A DNA stretch of 32,496 bases from positions 1-32,496 of the forward strand of contig NZ_LXEU01000060.1 of assembly GCF_001654985.1 (NCBI RefSeq). Reading direction: 5' to 3'. Of the stretch, positions 21,378-29,129 are shown piece after piece; the stretch's first letter is position 1, and each line of letters begins with the position of its first letter. This stretch comes from Kluyvera georgiana ATCC 51603. GTDB lineage: Bacteria; Pseudomonadota; Gammaproteobacteria; Enterobacterales; Enterobacteriaceae. A program made the position numbers and the translations under genes. Below the pieces are notes generated by a model. It searched no databases, was not told the origin of the DNA, and worked only from the letters and a program-made list of their open reading frames with translations.

Positions 21378-22151
21378 ATGGATCGTATTATTGAAAAATC
21401 GGATCGCGGCTGGTGGATCGTCAGCCACGAACAAAAATTATGGTTGCCTGCTGGCGAATTACCATATGGCGAAGCGCTAAATTTCGATCTTGTGGGGCAG
21501 CGCGCACTCCAGATAGGCGAGTGGGAAGGCTCTCCGGTGTGGCTGGTTCAGCAGCAGCGCCGTCATGACATGGGCTCAGTGCGGCAGGTTATCGACCAGG
21601 ATGTGGGGTTGTTCCAACTGGCGGGGCGAGGCGTGCAGCTGGCCGAGTTTTATCGCTCGCATAAGTTCTGCGGCTACTGCGGGCACACCATGCACCCGAG
21701 CAAAACCGAATGGGCGATGCTGTGTAGCCATTGCCGTGAACGCTACTACCCGCAGATTGCACCGTGCATTATCGTGGCCATTCGCCGCGACGACTCCATT
21801 CTTCTTGCCCAACACGTTCGCCATCGCAACGGCGTGCATACCGTGTTGGCCGGTTTTGTCGAGGTGGGCGAAACCTTAGAGCAGGCGGTGGCGCGTGAAG
21901 TGATGGAAGAGAGCGGCATTAAGGTGAAGAACCTGCGCTACATTACCTCGCAGCCGTGGCCGTTCCCACAGTCGCTGATGACAGCGTTTATGGCGGAGTA
22001 CGATAGCGGCGACATCGTTATCGATCCGAAAGAGCTGCTTAACGCTAACTGGTATCGCTATGACGATCTGCCGCTTCTGCCACCGCCGGGCACCGTCGCC
22101 CGTCGCCTGATCGAAGATACTGTGGCAATGTGTCGGGCTGATTACGACTGA
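21378..22151 (+). CDS. nudC: NADH pyrophosphatase / RNA decapping hydrolase
   Basis: NudC hydrolyses NADH to NMNH and AMP and removes NAD caps from RNA 5' ends. The 257-residue protein has the zinc ribbon Cys98, Cys101, Cys116, Cys119 (FCGYCG, CSHC), the Nudix box [20 protein letters not shown] (starting Gly159) and the NADH-specific SQPWPFPQS motif (191-199). In the 97-base gap shared with rsd, TTGACC (21284-21289) and TAAAAT (21305-21310) are a possible promoter with a short 15-base spacer. It is followed by hemE after 40 bases. Confidence 0.98.
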   Translation: MDRIIEKSDRGWWIVSHEQKLWLPAGELPYGEALNFDLVGQRALQIGEWEGSPVWLVQQQRRHDMGSVRQVIDQDVGLFQLAGRGVQLAEFYRSHKFCGYCGHTMHPSKTEWAMLCSHCRERYYPQIAPCIIVAIRRDDSILLAQHVRHRNGVHTVLAGFVEVGETLEQAVAREVMEESGIKVKNLRYITSQPWPFPQSLMTAFMAEYDSGDIVIDPKELLNANWYRYDDLPLLPPPGTVARRLIEDTVAMCRADYD

Positions 22152-22191
22152 CATGTTACAATAGGCGCATCAACGCTAAAGGAATGTAAAC

Positions 22192-23256
22192 ATGAGCGAA
22201 CTGAAGAACGATCGTTACCTGCGTGCGCTGCTGCGCCAGCCCGTAGACGTTACCCCGGTATGGATGATGCGCCAGGCGGGCCGTTATTTACCGGAGTACA
22301 AAGCGACCCGCGCCCAGGCGGGCGATTTTATGTCGCTGTGCAAAAACGCCGAGCTGGCCTGTGAGGTGACGCTGCAGCCGCTGCGCCGCTATCCGCTCGA
22401 TGCGGCGATCTTGTTCTCGGATATCCTGACTATTCCCGATGCGATGGGCCTGGGGCTGTACTTCGAAGCCGGGGAAGGCCCGCGTTTTACCTCGCCAATT
22501 AAGACCAAAGCCGACGTTGAAAAACTGCCGATTCCGGATCCGGAAGGTGAACTGGGCTACGTGATGAACGCGGTGCGCACCATCCGCCGTGAGCTGAAGG
22601 GAGAAGTGCCGCTGATCGGTTTCTCCGGCAGCCCGTGGACGCTGGCAACCTACATGGTCGAAGGGGGCAGCAGCAAAGCCTTCACCGTGATTAAAAAGAT
22701 GATGTATGCCGACCCTAAAGCGCTGCATCTGCTGCTCGACAAGCTGGCGCAGAGCGTCACGCTGTACCTGAACGCGCAGATTAAAGCGGGCGCGCAGTCG
22801 GTGATGATTTTCGACACCTGGGGCGGCGTGCTCACTGGCCGTGATTATCAGCAGTTCTCCCTGTACTACATGCATAAAATCGTCGATGGCCTGCTGCGTG
22901 AAAACGATGGCCGCCGCGTACCGGTGACTTTGTTTACCAAAGGCGGCGGGCAGTGGCTGGAAGCGATGGCGGAAACCGGCTGCGATGCATTAGGTCTCGA
23001 CTGGACGACAGATATCGCCGATGCGCGTCGTCGCGTTGGCCATAAAGTGGCGCTGCAGGGCAATATGGATCCATCCATGCTGTATGCGCCGCCGGCACGG
23101 ATCGAAGACGAGGTAGCGACTATACTTGCAGGTTTCGGCCAGGGTGAAGGCCACGTCTTCAACCTCGGTCACGGCATCCATCAGGATGTGCCGCCGGAAC
23201 ATGCCGGGGTATTTGTGGAGGCGGTGCATCGCCTGTCCGAACAATACCACCGCTAA
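22192..23256 (+). CDS. hemE: Uroporphyrinogen decarboxylase
   Basis: HemE removes the four acetate carboxyls of uroporphyrinogen III to give coproporphyrinogen III in heme synthesis. The 354-residue protein matches E. coli in length. It has the signature [15 protein letters not shown] (Arg27 and Arg31), the catalytic-site FSDIL (Asp76), the second signature [17 protein letters not shown], and [20 protein letters not shown] near the end. AAGGA precedes the ATG. nfi follows after nine bases, so nudC-hemE-nfi-yjaG are probably one transcript. Confidence 0.98.
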   Translation: MSELKNDRYLRALLRQPVDVTPVWMMRQAGRYLPEYKATRAQAGDFMSLCKNAELACEVTLQPLRRYPLDAAILFSDILTIPDAMGLGLYFEAGEGPRFTSPIKTKADVEKLPIPDPEGELGYVMNAVRTIRRELKGEVPLIGFSGSPWTLATYMVEGGSSKAFTVIKKMMYADPKALHLLLDKLAQSVTLYLNAQIKAGAQSVMIFDTWGGVLTGRDYQQFSLYYMHKIVDGLLRENDGRRVPVTLFTKGGGQWLEAMAETGCDALGLDWTTDIADARRRVGHKVALQGNMDPSMLYAPPARIEDEVATILAGFGQGEGHVFNLGHGIHQDVPPEHAGVFVEAVHRLSEQYHR

Positions 23257-23265
23257 GGAGTCATT

Positions 23266-23946
23266 ATGGATCTCGCGTCGCTACGCGCTCAGCAGCTTGA
23301 ACTGGCCTCTTCAGCGATCCGCGAGGATCGCCTCGACAAGGATCCGCCGGATCTGATCGGGGGAGCGGACGTCGGGTTTGAGCAGGGTGGCGAAGTGACG
23401 CGGGCCGCGATGGTTCTGCTGAAGTATCCCTCTCTGGAACTGGTTGAATACACGGTGGCGCGGGTCGCCACCACCATGCCCTATATCCCGGGCTTCCTCT
23501 CCTTTCGTGAAACCCCGGCGCTGATGGCTGCCTGGCAGCAGCTTTCGCACAAGCCGGATCTGCTGTTTGTCGATGGCCATGGTATTTCCCACCCGCGACG
23601 TCTGGGGGTCGCCAGTCATTTTGGTTTGCTTGTGGACGTCCCGACCATTGGCGTGGCGAAAAAACGGCTGTGCGGTAAGTTTGAACTGCCTTCTTCAGAG
23701 GTGGGCGCGCTGGCACCGCTGATGGACAAAGACGAACAGCTGGCGTGGGTCTGGCGCAGTAAAGCGCGCTGTAACCCGCTGTTTATCTCCACGGGCCATC
23801 GCGTCAGTCTGGAGAGCGCTTTGGACTGGGTACAGCGCTGCACCCAGGGTTACCGTCTACCGGAACCGACGCGCTGGGCGGATGCGGTAGCATCCGAACG
23901 TCCGGCTTTTACGCGGCTTGCAGCAAAAATGCCCTATATCAGGTAA
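23266..23946 (+). CDS. nfi: Endonuclease V (deoxyinosine 3'-endonuclease)
   Basis: Endonuclease V nicks DNA at the second bond 3' to deoxyinosine, starting repair of deaminated adenine. The 226-residue protein has the family motifs in order: GGADVGF (Asp35), [11 protein letters not shown] (Glu82), [18 protein letters not shown] (Asp103) and GVAKKRL. The three acidic residues are the metal ligands expected in the family. A strong AAGGAG site precedes the ATG. Confidence 0.97.
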   Translation: MDLASLRAQQLELASSAIREDRLDKDPPDLIGGADVGFEQGGEVTRAAMVLLKYPSLELVEYTVARVATTMPYIPGFLSFRETPALMAAWQQLSHKPDLLFVDGHGISHPRRLGVASHFGLLVDVPTIGVAKKRLCGKFELPSSEVGALAPLMDKDEQLAWVWRSKARCNPLFISTGHRVSLESALDWVQRCTQGYRLPEPTRWADAVASERPAFTRLAAKMPYIR

Positions 23947-23979
23947 ACTGCGGCTAATTTCCGTATTTGAGAACTCAAC

Positions 23980-24570
23980 ATGTTACAAAACCCGATTCAT
24001 CTGCGTCTGGAGAAGCTGGAAAGCTGGCAGCACGTCACGTTTATGGCCTGTCTGTGCGAACGTATGTACCCAAACTACGCCATGTTCTGCAAAGAGGCGG
24101 AGTTTGGCGAGCCGCAGCTGTACCGACGCATTCTCGACCTCATCTGGGAAACGCTGACGGTCAAAGACGCGAAGGTGAACTTCGACAGCCAGCTGGAAAA
24201 GCTGGAAGAGGCGATTCCGGCGGCGGACGATTACGACATGTATGGCGTTTATCCGGCGATCGATGCCTGCGTCGCATTGAGCGAATTAATACATTCTCGT
24301 TTGAGCGGCGAAACCCTCGAGCACGCAATTGAAGTCAGTAAGAGTTCTATTACCACCGTTGCGATGTTAGAAATGACCCAGGCTGGTCGCGAAATGACCG
24401 ACGAAGAGCTGCGTTTGAACCCCGCGGTAGAGCAAGAATGGGACATTCAGTGGGAGATTTTCCGCCTTTTAGCCGAGTGTGAAGAACGCGATATTGAACT
24501 GATTAAAGGGCTACGCGCAGACCTCCGCGAGGCCGGCGAGAGCAATATTGGTATAATTTTTCAGCAATGA
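23980..24570 (+). CDS. yjaG: YjaG family protein (DUF416)
   Basis: The 196-residue, acidic, mostly helical protein matches enterobacterial YjaG in length and sequence (starts MLQNPIHLRLEKLESWQHVT). No enzymatic motif, signal peptide or membrane segment is visible. A recognisable segment is YDMYGVYPAIDACVALSELI (about 86-105). Its function is not established; its place after nfi and before hupA is conserved among enterobacteria. Confidence 0.93.
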   Translation: MLQNPIHLRLEKLESWQHVTFMACLCERMYPNYAMFCKEAEFGEPQLYRRILDLIWETLTVKDAKVNFDSQLEKLEEAIPAADDYDMYGVYPAIDACVALSELIHSRLSGETLEHAIEVSKSSITTVAMLEMTQAGREMTDEELRLNPAVEQEWDIQWEIFRLLAECEERDIELIKGLRADLREAGESNIGIIFQQ

Positions 24571-24615
24571 GACAACAAAACGTGATTTACCGCCTGAATT
24601 GTAATGCCTGAAGGC

Positions 24616-24645
24616 TTCACATCTGCCCCCCGTCTGGTCTACATT
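24616..24645 (+). promoter_or_regulatory. Candidate promoter of hupA
   Basis: TTCACA (24616-24621, five of six to TTGACA) and TACATT (24640-24645, four of six to TATAAT) are separated by 18 bases, about 110 bases before hupA. No other pair in the 186-base gap is as good. Assignment is by consensus and position. Confidence 0.5.
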
Positions 24646-24756
24646 TGGAGGGCGAAAAAAAGTGGCTATCGGTGCGTGTATGCAGGAGAGTGCTTTTCTG
24701 GCATTTTCGTCGCACTCGATGCTTAGCAAGCGATAAACACATTGTAAGGATAACTT

Positions 24757-25029
24757 ATGAACAAGACTCAACTGATTGATGTAATTGCGGACAAGGCTGA
24801 ACTGTCTAAAACCCAGGCTAAAGCAGCGCTGGAATCCACCCTGGCTGCTATTACTGAGTCTCTGAAAGAAGGCGATGCTGTACAGCTGGTTGGTTTCGGT
24901 ACCTTCAAAGTGAACCACCGCGCTGAGCGTACTGGCCGCAACCCGCAGACCGGTAAAGAAATCAAAATCGCCGCAGCTAACGTGCCGGCATTCGTTTCTG
25001 GTAAAGCACTGAAAGACGCTGTTAAGTAA
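24757..25029 (+). CDS. hupA: DNA-binding protein HU, alpha subunit
   Basis: HU is the abundant nucleoid protein that bends DNA and acts as a homo- or heterodimer with HupB. The 90-residue sequence is essentially that of E. coli HU alpha. It has the N-terminal dimerising helices, the core [21 protein letters not shown] and the beta-arm with the intercalating Pro63. AAGGA lies six bases before the ATG. The intrinsic terminator follows about 30 bases after the stop. Confidence 0.99.
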   Translation: MNKTQLIDVIADKAELSKTQAKAALESTLAAITESLKEGDAVQLVGFGTFKVNHRAERTGRNPQTGKEIKIAAANVPAFVSGKALKDAVK

Positions 25030-25035
25030 GACTGC

Positions 25036-25734
25036 GTGGCAGTGAACAGTTTTAAAGAAGGGGCGGTTTCGCCCCTTTCGTTCATCTGGCGTCGCTTTTC
25101 GGGGCTAGCGGGCATCTTATTGCTTACCGCCTGTAGCCATAACAGCGCGCTGCCTCCGTTTACCGCTAGCGGCTATGCTGACACCCAGGGCGCGGTGCGC
25201 ATCTGGCGTAAAGATAGCGGCGGCGAGACACACCTGCTGGCCACCTTTAGCCCGTGGCATAGCGGTAGCACTTCAACCAGCGAATACCGCTGGCAGAACG
25301 ATCAATTGCAGCTGATCGAACTGAATATCTACGGCAAACCCACCGAACACATCCGCGCCCGTTTCGATCGCAACGGCGAACTGAGTTTTATGCAGCGTGA
25401 GATGGATGGGCAAAAACAGCAGCTCTCCAGCGACCAGGTCGCGCTCTATCGCTATCGTGCTGAACAGATTCGTCAGACCAGCGATGCGCTGCGCCTGGGG
25501 AAAGTTGTTCTGCGACAGGGACGCTGGCACGCTGACCAGTCGGTAACGACCTGTGAAGGCGAAACGGTGAAACCGGATTTCGACGCCCGCGCGTTAGGGC
25601 ATATCGCCAGCCGTCAGAGCCGTTCTTCTGCTGAAGTCAGCATTGCCTGGCTGGAAGCCCCGGAAGGCTCCCAGCTGCTGCTGGTGGCGAATGAAGACTA
25701 CTGCACCTGGCAGCCGACGGAAAAAAACTTCTAA
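25036..25734 (+). CDS. yjaH: YjaH family lipoprotein-like protein (DUF1481)
   Basis: The 232-residue protein starts at GTG 25036 (another GTG two codons later is equally possible; no ATG is available). A hydrophobic segment ending LLTAC (Cys33) looks like a lipobox, so it is probably an envelope lipoprotein. The body (PPFTASGYADTQGAVRIWRK ... LEAPEGSQLLLVANEDYCTW) matches enterobacterial YjaH/DUF1481, function unknown. The hupA terminator lies within its first codons. Its stop is three bases from the convergent zraP stop. Confidence 0.88.
   Translation: MAVNSFKEGAVSPLSFIWRRFSGLAGILLLTACSHNSALPPFTASGYADTQGAVRIWRKDSGGETHLLATFSPWHSGSTSTSEYRWQNDQLQLIELNIYGKPTEHIRARFDRNGELSFMQREMDGQKQQLSSDQVALYRYRAEQIRQTSDALRLGKVVLRQGRWHADQSVTTCEGETVKPDFDARALGHIASRQSRSSAEVSIAWLEAPEGSQLLLVANEDYCTWQPTEKNF
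25058..25078 (+). terminator. Terminator of hupA, inside the start of yjaH
   Basis: GGGGCG (25060-25065) and CGCCCC (25070-25075) form a six-bp GC stem with a GTTT loop, preceded by AA and followed by TTT. The T run is short, so some read-through into yjaH is likely. The hairpin lies within codons 9-14 of yjaH. Confidence 0.75.
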
Positions 25735-25737
25735 GCG

Positions 25738-26172
25738 TTACCAGCGGTGCATGCCGCCCATGTGTCCGTTCCCCCCCTGACAGCCGATTCCCATACCTCC
25801 GTGGCGAGGAATGCCGGCCTGTGCCAGGGCGACATCAAACTTCACCCGCTGCTGATCCAGCTTCTGCTGTAACGTCTCTATTTCCTGAGCGACCCCCTCA
25901 ATTTTCGCGCTGTCTGGCTTATCGGCGGTGAGCAGCGCATTGTATTCATAGCGTTTAGAGGCGATCTGCTGGCGCAGCGCGCTGGTCTGGTTGTAGAAAT
26001 CATTGTGCAGTTTCTGTGCGGTAGCCTGCTGTGCATCGGTCAACTGGCTGTAACCGCCAACGTTGCCGCTGTTATTCCCCCAATGATGCGGGCCAGCCAG
26101 CGCAGCGCCGCTGGTGAAGGCCAAAGACGCAAAAGTCAGTAGTGCAAAAGCCAAATTGTTGTTCCGTTTCAT
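25738..26172 (-). CDS. zraP: Periplasmic zinc-binding chaperone ZraP
   Basis: ZraP is a periplasmic, zinc-binding chaperone of the CpxP/Spy-like family that also damps ZraSR signalling. The 144-residue precursor has a signal peptide ending ...GAALA (cut after about residue 26). The helical core contains LTDAQQATAQKLHNDFYNQTSALRQQI and ASKRYEYNALL, and the Gly/His/Met-rich tail contains RHGGMGIGCQGGNGHMGGMH with a likely metal-binding cysteine. Identity with E. coli ZraP is clear in the core. AGGAG precedes the ATG. A sigma-54 promoter lies upstream and the gene is divergent from zraSR. Confidence 0.96.
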   Translation of the reverse strand: MKRNNNLAFALLTFASLAFTSGAALAGPHHWGNNSGNVGGYSQLTDAQQATAQKLHNDFYNQTSALRQQIASKRYEYNALLTADKPDSAKIEGVAQEIETLQQKLDQQRVKFDVALAQAGIPRHGGMGIGCQGGNGHMGGMHRW

Positions 26173-26208
26173 GGTGGATTCTCCTGTAGTGTGGTCACCT
26201 TAGCTATT

Positions 26209-26223
26209 GCATCTTCTGTGCCA
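26209..26223 (-). promoter_or_regulatory. Sigma-54 promoter of zraP
   Basis: On the minus strand TGGCAC-N5-ATGC (26223-26209) has the GG (-24) and GC (-12) pairs 12 bases apart, the sigma-54 pattern, with only one base off TTGC. It lies 37 bases before the zraP ATG and depends on the activator ZraR. Confidence 0.87.
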
Positions 26224-26274
26224 GCTTGCCGTGTCGCGAAAATCGCGGCGCTGGGCGATACGCGGCGCGAGAAG

Positions 26275-26288
26275 CGAGTAAAAATGAC
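26275..26288 (+). promoter_or_regulatory. ZraR-like binding site 1 (upstream activating site)
   Basis: CGAGTAAAAATGAC at 26275-26288 is the exact reverse complement of 26310-26323. It is part of a partial GAGT-N7-ACTC dyad, similar to sites bound by ZraR in E. coli. It lies about 85 bases from the zraP start point and about 117 from the zraS start point. Confidence 0.75.
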
Positions 26289-26309
26289 GCGCTCGTACTA
26301 CCCAGGCGA

Positions 26310-26323
26310 GTCATTTTTACTCG
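26310..26323 (-). promoter_or_regulatory. ZraR-like binding site 2 (upstream activating site)
   Basis: GTCATTTTTACTCG is a perfect 14-base inverted copy of site 1; with the preceding GA it forms the dyad GAGTCATTTTTACTC. It lies about 82 bases from the likely zraS start point and about 119 from that of zraP. The two sites are 35 bases apart. Confidence 0.75.
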
Positions 26324-26372
26324 TTTTGTCCGGGCATTTGTGCTCGCAGGCCGGGTTCCGGGCGGGTAAAGC

Positions 26373-26387
26373 TGGCATGATTTCTGC
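26373..26387 (+). promoter_or_regulatory. Sigma-54 promoter of zraSR
   Basis: TGGCAT-N5-CTGC (26373-26387) has GG and GC 12 bases apart, as required for sigma-54 promoters. It lies 35 bases before the zraS ATG and faces away from the zraP promoter across the ZraR-like sites. Confidence 0.87.
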
Positions 26388-26421
26388 TGAAGGAATGCAA
26401 AGACAAAAAGAAGGAAACCCC

Positions 26422-27801
26422 ATGAGCGTCATACGATTACGAAAGGACTCGGTCGCGTCTTATTTGAGCTGGCTGCTGACTGGCGTGATTCTGCTGTTGG
26501 TGTGTTTGTTCTCTGCGCTGATCGTCCGCGACTATGGCCGCGAAAACGCCGCCGCACAGCAGACGCTCCACGAGCAGGGGCGCGTGCTGGTTAGCGCGCT
26601 GGAGTCTGGAACGCGCGCCGGAATGGGGATGCGTATGCATCACGCTCAGCTTCAGTCGATGCTGGAGGAGATGGCCTGGCAGCCTGGCGTGTTGTGGTTT
26701 GCCGTCACCGATGAGCAGGGGAAGGTGATTGCGCATAGCGATCCGCAGCAGGTCGGGAAAACGCTGTATCAGCCGGACGAGATGCGTGCGCTTCAGGTCA
26801 GCGAGAAAGAGCGCTGGCGACGCATCGGGACGCCGGAACCCGCGCTGGAAATCTATCGCCAGTTTCGCCCTCTGGACGCCTCTCGCGGTCACCATATGCG
26901 CATGATGATGCGCCGTGACGTTGTCGATACGCCGCAGGTGATCTTTATCGCGTTTGATAGCCGGGAACTTGACGCTGAGCAGGCTCGTGCGCAGCGCAAT
27001 ATGGTGGTTATGCTGTGTGCCGCCGCGTTAGTAATGGTGGCTACGCTGCTTGCTCAATTCTGGTTCCGTCGCTATCAACGTTCGCGCAGACAACTGCAGG
27101 AAGCTACCCATCGTCGGGAGAAACTGGTGGCGCTGGGCCATCTGGCGGCCGGCGTGGCCCATGAAATCCGTAATCCGCTCTCCTCGATTAAAGGCCTGGC
27201 GAAGTATTTTGCTGAGCGCACGCCGCCGGGGGGTGAAGCCTACGCGTTGGCACAGGTGATGGCGAAAGAGGCTGACCGCCTGAATCGTGTCGTCAGCGAC
27301 CTGCTGGAGCTGGTACGTCCGGCGCATTTAAAATGGCAGTCGGTGGATCTCAACGAGGTTATTGCCCATTCGCTTCAGTTAGTGAGTCAGGATGCATCGG
27401 GTCGGGATATTCAGCTGCATTTTACCGCCCGGCCTGCGCTACAGCGGATTCAGGCGGACCCAGACCGCCTGAATCAGGTACTGCTGAATCTCTACCTTAA
27501 TGCCATCCAGGCAATAGGACGTGATGGAGTCATTACGGTCACGATAAGCGAGGCGGCAGACGGAGGCGTGACGTTGAGCGTAACGGACAGCGGCAAGGGG
27601 ATGACGCACGAACAAAAGCAGGCCATCTTCACCCCCTATTTCACCACCAAGGCTGACGGTACCGGGCTGGGGCTGGCGGTAGTGCAGAACATCGTTGAGC
27701 AGCACGGCGGGACGATTCAGGTTGAGAGCTCACCCGGCAAGGGGGCGACCTTTACCCTCTCTCTGCCGGTCAATGGGCAACAGAAGGATGAACAAGGATG
27801 A
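26422..27801 (+). CDS. zraS: Zinc/envelope-stress sensor histidine kinase ZraS
   Basis: ZraS senses zinc, lead and envelope stress in the periplasm and phosphorylates ZraR. The start at 26422 has AAGGA six bases upstream and gives 459 residues (about 465 in E. coli); an in-frame extension upstream would run through the promoter. Membrane segments at about 14-36 and 195-215 flank the periplasmic sensor with GMGMRMHH and a Met/His-rich loop (HHMRMMMRR, about 157-165). The kinase core has GHLAAGVAHEIRNPLSSIKG (phosphorylated His248), the N box NLYLNAIQA and DSGKGM/GTGLGLAVV. The Met/His loop is shorter than in E. coli. It overlaps zraR by four bases. Confidence 0.97.
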   Translation: MSVIRLRKDSVASYLSWLLTGVILLLVCLFSALIVRDYGRENAAAQQTLHEQGRVLVSALESGTRAGMGMRMHHAQLQSMLEEMAWQPGVLWFAVTDEQGKVIAHSDPQQVGKTLYQPDEMRALQVSEKERWRRIGTPEPALEIYRQFRPLDASRGHHMRMMMRRDVVDTPQVIFIAFDSRELDAEQARAQRNMVVMLCAAALVMVATLLAQFWFRRYQRSRRQLQEATHRREKLVALGHLAAGVAHEIRNPLSSIKGLAKYFAERTPPGGEAYALAQVMAKEADRLNRVVSDLLELVRPAHLKWQSVDLNEVIAHSLQLVSQDASGRDIQLHFTARPALQRIQADPDRLNQVLLNLYLNAIQAIGRDGVITVTISEAADGGVTLSVTDSGKGMTHEQKQAIFTPYFTTKADGTGLGLAVVQNIVEQHGGTIQVESSPGKGATFTLSLPVNGQQKDEQG

Positions 27802-29129
27802 TGGCGGAAAAGGTCACGATTCTGGTGGTGGATGACGATATCAGCCACTGCACTATTTTACAGGCGCTACTGCGGGGCTGGGGCTACGAGGTATCGGTGG
27901 CTTACAACGGCTTGCAGGCGCTGGAGCGGGTGCGCCAGCAGGTATTTGATCTGGTGCTTTGCGATATCCGCATGGCAGAGATGGACGGTATTGCCACGCT
28001 GAAAGAGATCAAGGCTTGTAATCCGTCGATTCCGGTGCTGATTATGACCGCCTACTCCAGCGTAGGAACGGCGGTGGAGGCGCTAAAATCCGGCGCGCTG
28101 GATTACCTGGTGAAGCCGCTTGATTTTGATAGCTTACAGCAGACGTTGGCCGATGCGCTGGCGCATACCCGACAATCGGAAAGCGGTGTCACGGTGGCCC
28201 CGGCGGCGACGTTTGGCATGGTGGGTGGCAGCCCGGCGATGCAGGAGTTACTCAATGATATTGCGCTGGTGGCGCCTTCGGATGCGACGGTGTTAATCCA
28301 TGGTGAATCGGGTACCGGGAAAGAACTGGTTGCCCGCGCGCTACATGCCAGCAGCGCGCGCAGCGATAAGCCGTTGGTCACGCTGAACTGCGCGGCGCTC
28401 AATGAATCTCTGCTGGAGTCCGAGCTGTTCGGCCACGAAAAGGGCGCGTTTACCGGCGCGGATAAACGGCGGGAAGGGCGTTTTGTCGAGGCGGATGGCG
28501 GTACCTTATTCCTCGATGAAATTGGCGATATCTCACCGCTGATGCAGGTGCGCCTGCTGCGGGCGATTCAGGAACGTGAAGTGCAGCGTGTGGGAAGCAA
28601 TCAGACTCTGGCGGTTGATGTACGGCTGATTGCCGCCACCCATCGCGATTTGGCCGAAGAAGTTAGCGCCGGACGCTTCCGTCAGGATCTCTACTATCGT
28701 CTGAACGTGGTCACTATCGAGATGCCGCCGCTGCGTCAGCGTCGTGCTGATATCCCGTCGCTAGCGCACTATTTTCTGCAGCGCTACGGCGAACGTAACC
28801 GCAAAACGGTACAGGGATTCACCCCACAGGCGATGGATCTGCTGATTCATTACGACTGGCCGGGCAATATTCGCGAGCTGGAAAACGCGGTGGAGCGGGC
28901 GGTGGTACTGTTAACGGGAGAATATATATCAGAGCGCGAGCTACCGTTGGCGATTACCGGTACGCCGGTGAATGCTTACTCATCATCCGATGATGTGATT
29001 CAACCTCTGTTGGAAGTGGAGAAAGAAGTTATTCTGGCGGCGCTGGAAAAAACGGGCGGCAACAAAACGGAAGCCGCCCGTCAGTTAGGCATTACGCGTA
29101 AAACGCTGCTGGCGAAAATTTCGCGTTAG
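27798..29129 (+). CDS. zraR: Sigma-54-dependent response regulator ZraR
   Basis: ZraR is the NtrC-type activator of zraP and zraSR. The 443-residue protein has an N-terminal receiver domain (about 5-120, phosphorylated Asp56 in LVLCDIRMAEMDG), an AAA+ domain with Walker A GESGTGKE (169-176), the sigma-54-contacting GAFTGA loop (216-221) and Walker B GGTLFLDE (234-241), and a C-terminal Fis-type helix-turn-helix (NKTEAARQLGITRKTLLAKI). The start ATG overlaps the zraS stop; AAGGA lies nine bases upstream. Its stop overlaps the convergent purD stop. Confidence 0.98.
   Translation: MMAEKVTILVVDDDISHCTILQALLRGWGYEVSVAYNGLQALERVRQQVFDLVLCDIRMAEMDGIATLKEIKACNPSIPVLIMTAYSSVGTAVEALKSGALDYLVKPLDFDSLQQTLADALAHTRQSESGVTVAPAATFGMVGGSPAMQELLNDIALVAPSDATVLIHGESGTGKELVARALHASSARSDKPLVTLNCAALNESLLESELFGHEKGAFTGADKRREGRFVEADGGTLFLDEIGDISPLMQVRLLRAIQEREVQRVGSNQTLAVDVRLIAATHRDLAEEVSAGRFRQDLYYRLNVVTIEMPPLRQRRADIPSLAHYFLQRYGERNRKTVQGFTPQAMDLLIHYDWPGNIRELENAVERAVVLLTGEYISERELPLAITGTPVNAYSSSDDVIQPLLEVEKEVILAALEKTGGNKTEAARQLGITRKTLLAKISR

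Noticed and set aside
26191-26421. Extended N terminus of ZraS
   Set aside because: It would read through the ZraR sites and the sigma-54 promoter; the ATG at 26422 has a good ribosome-binding site.
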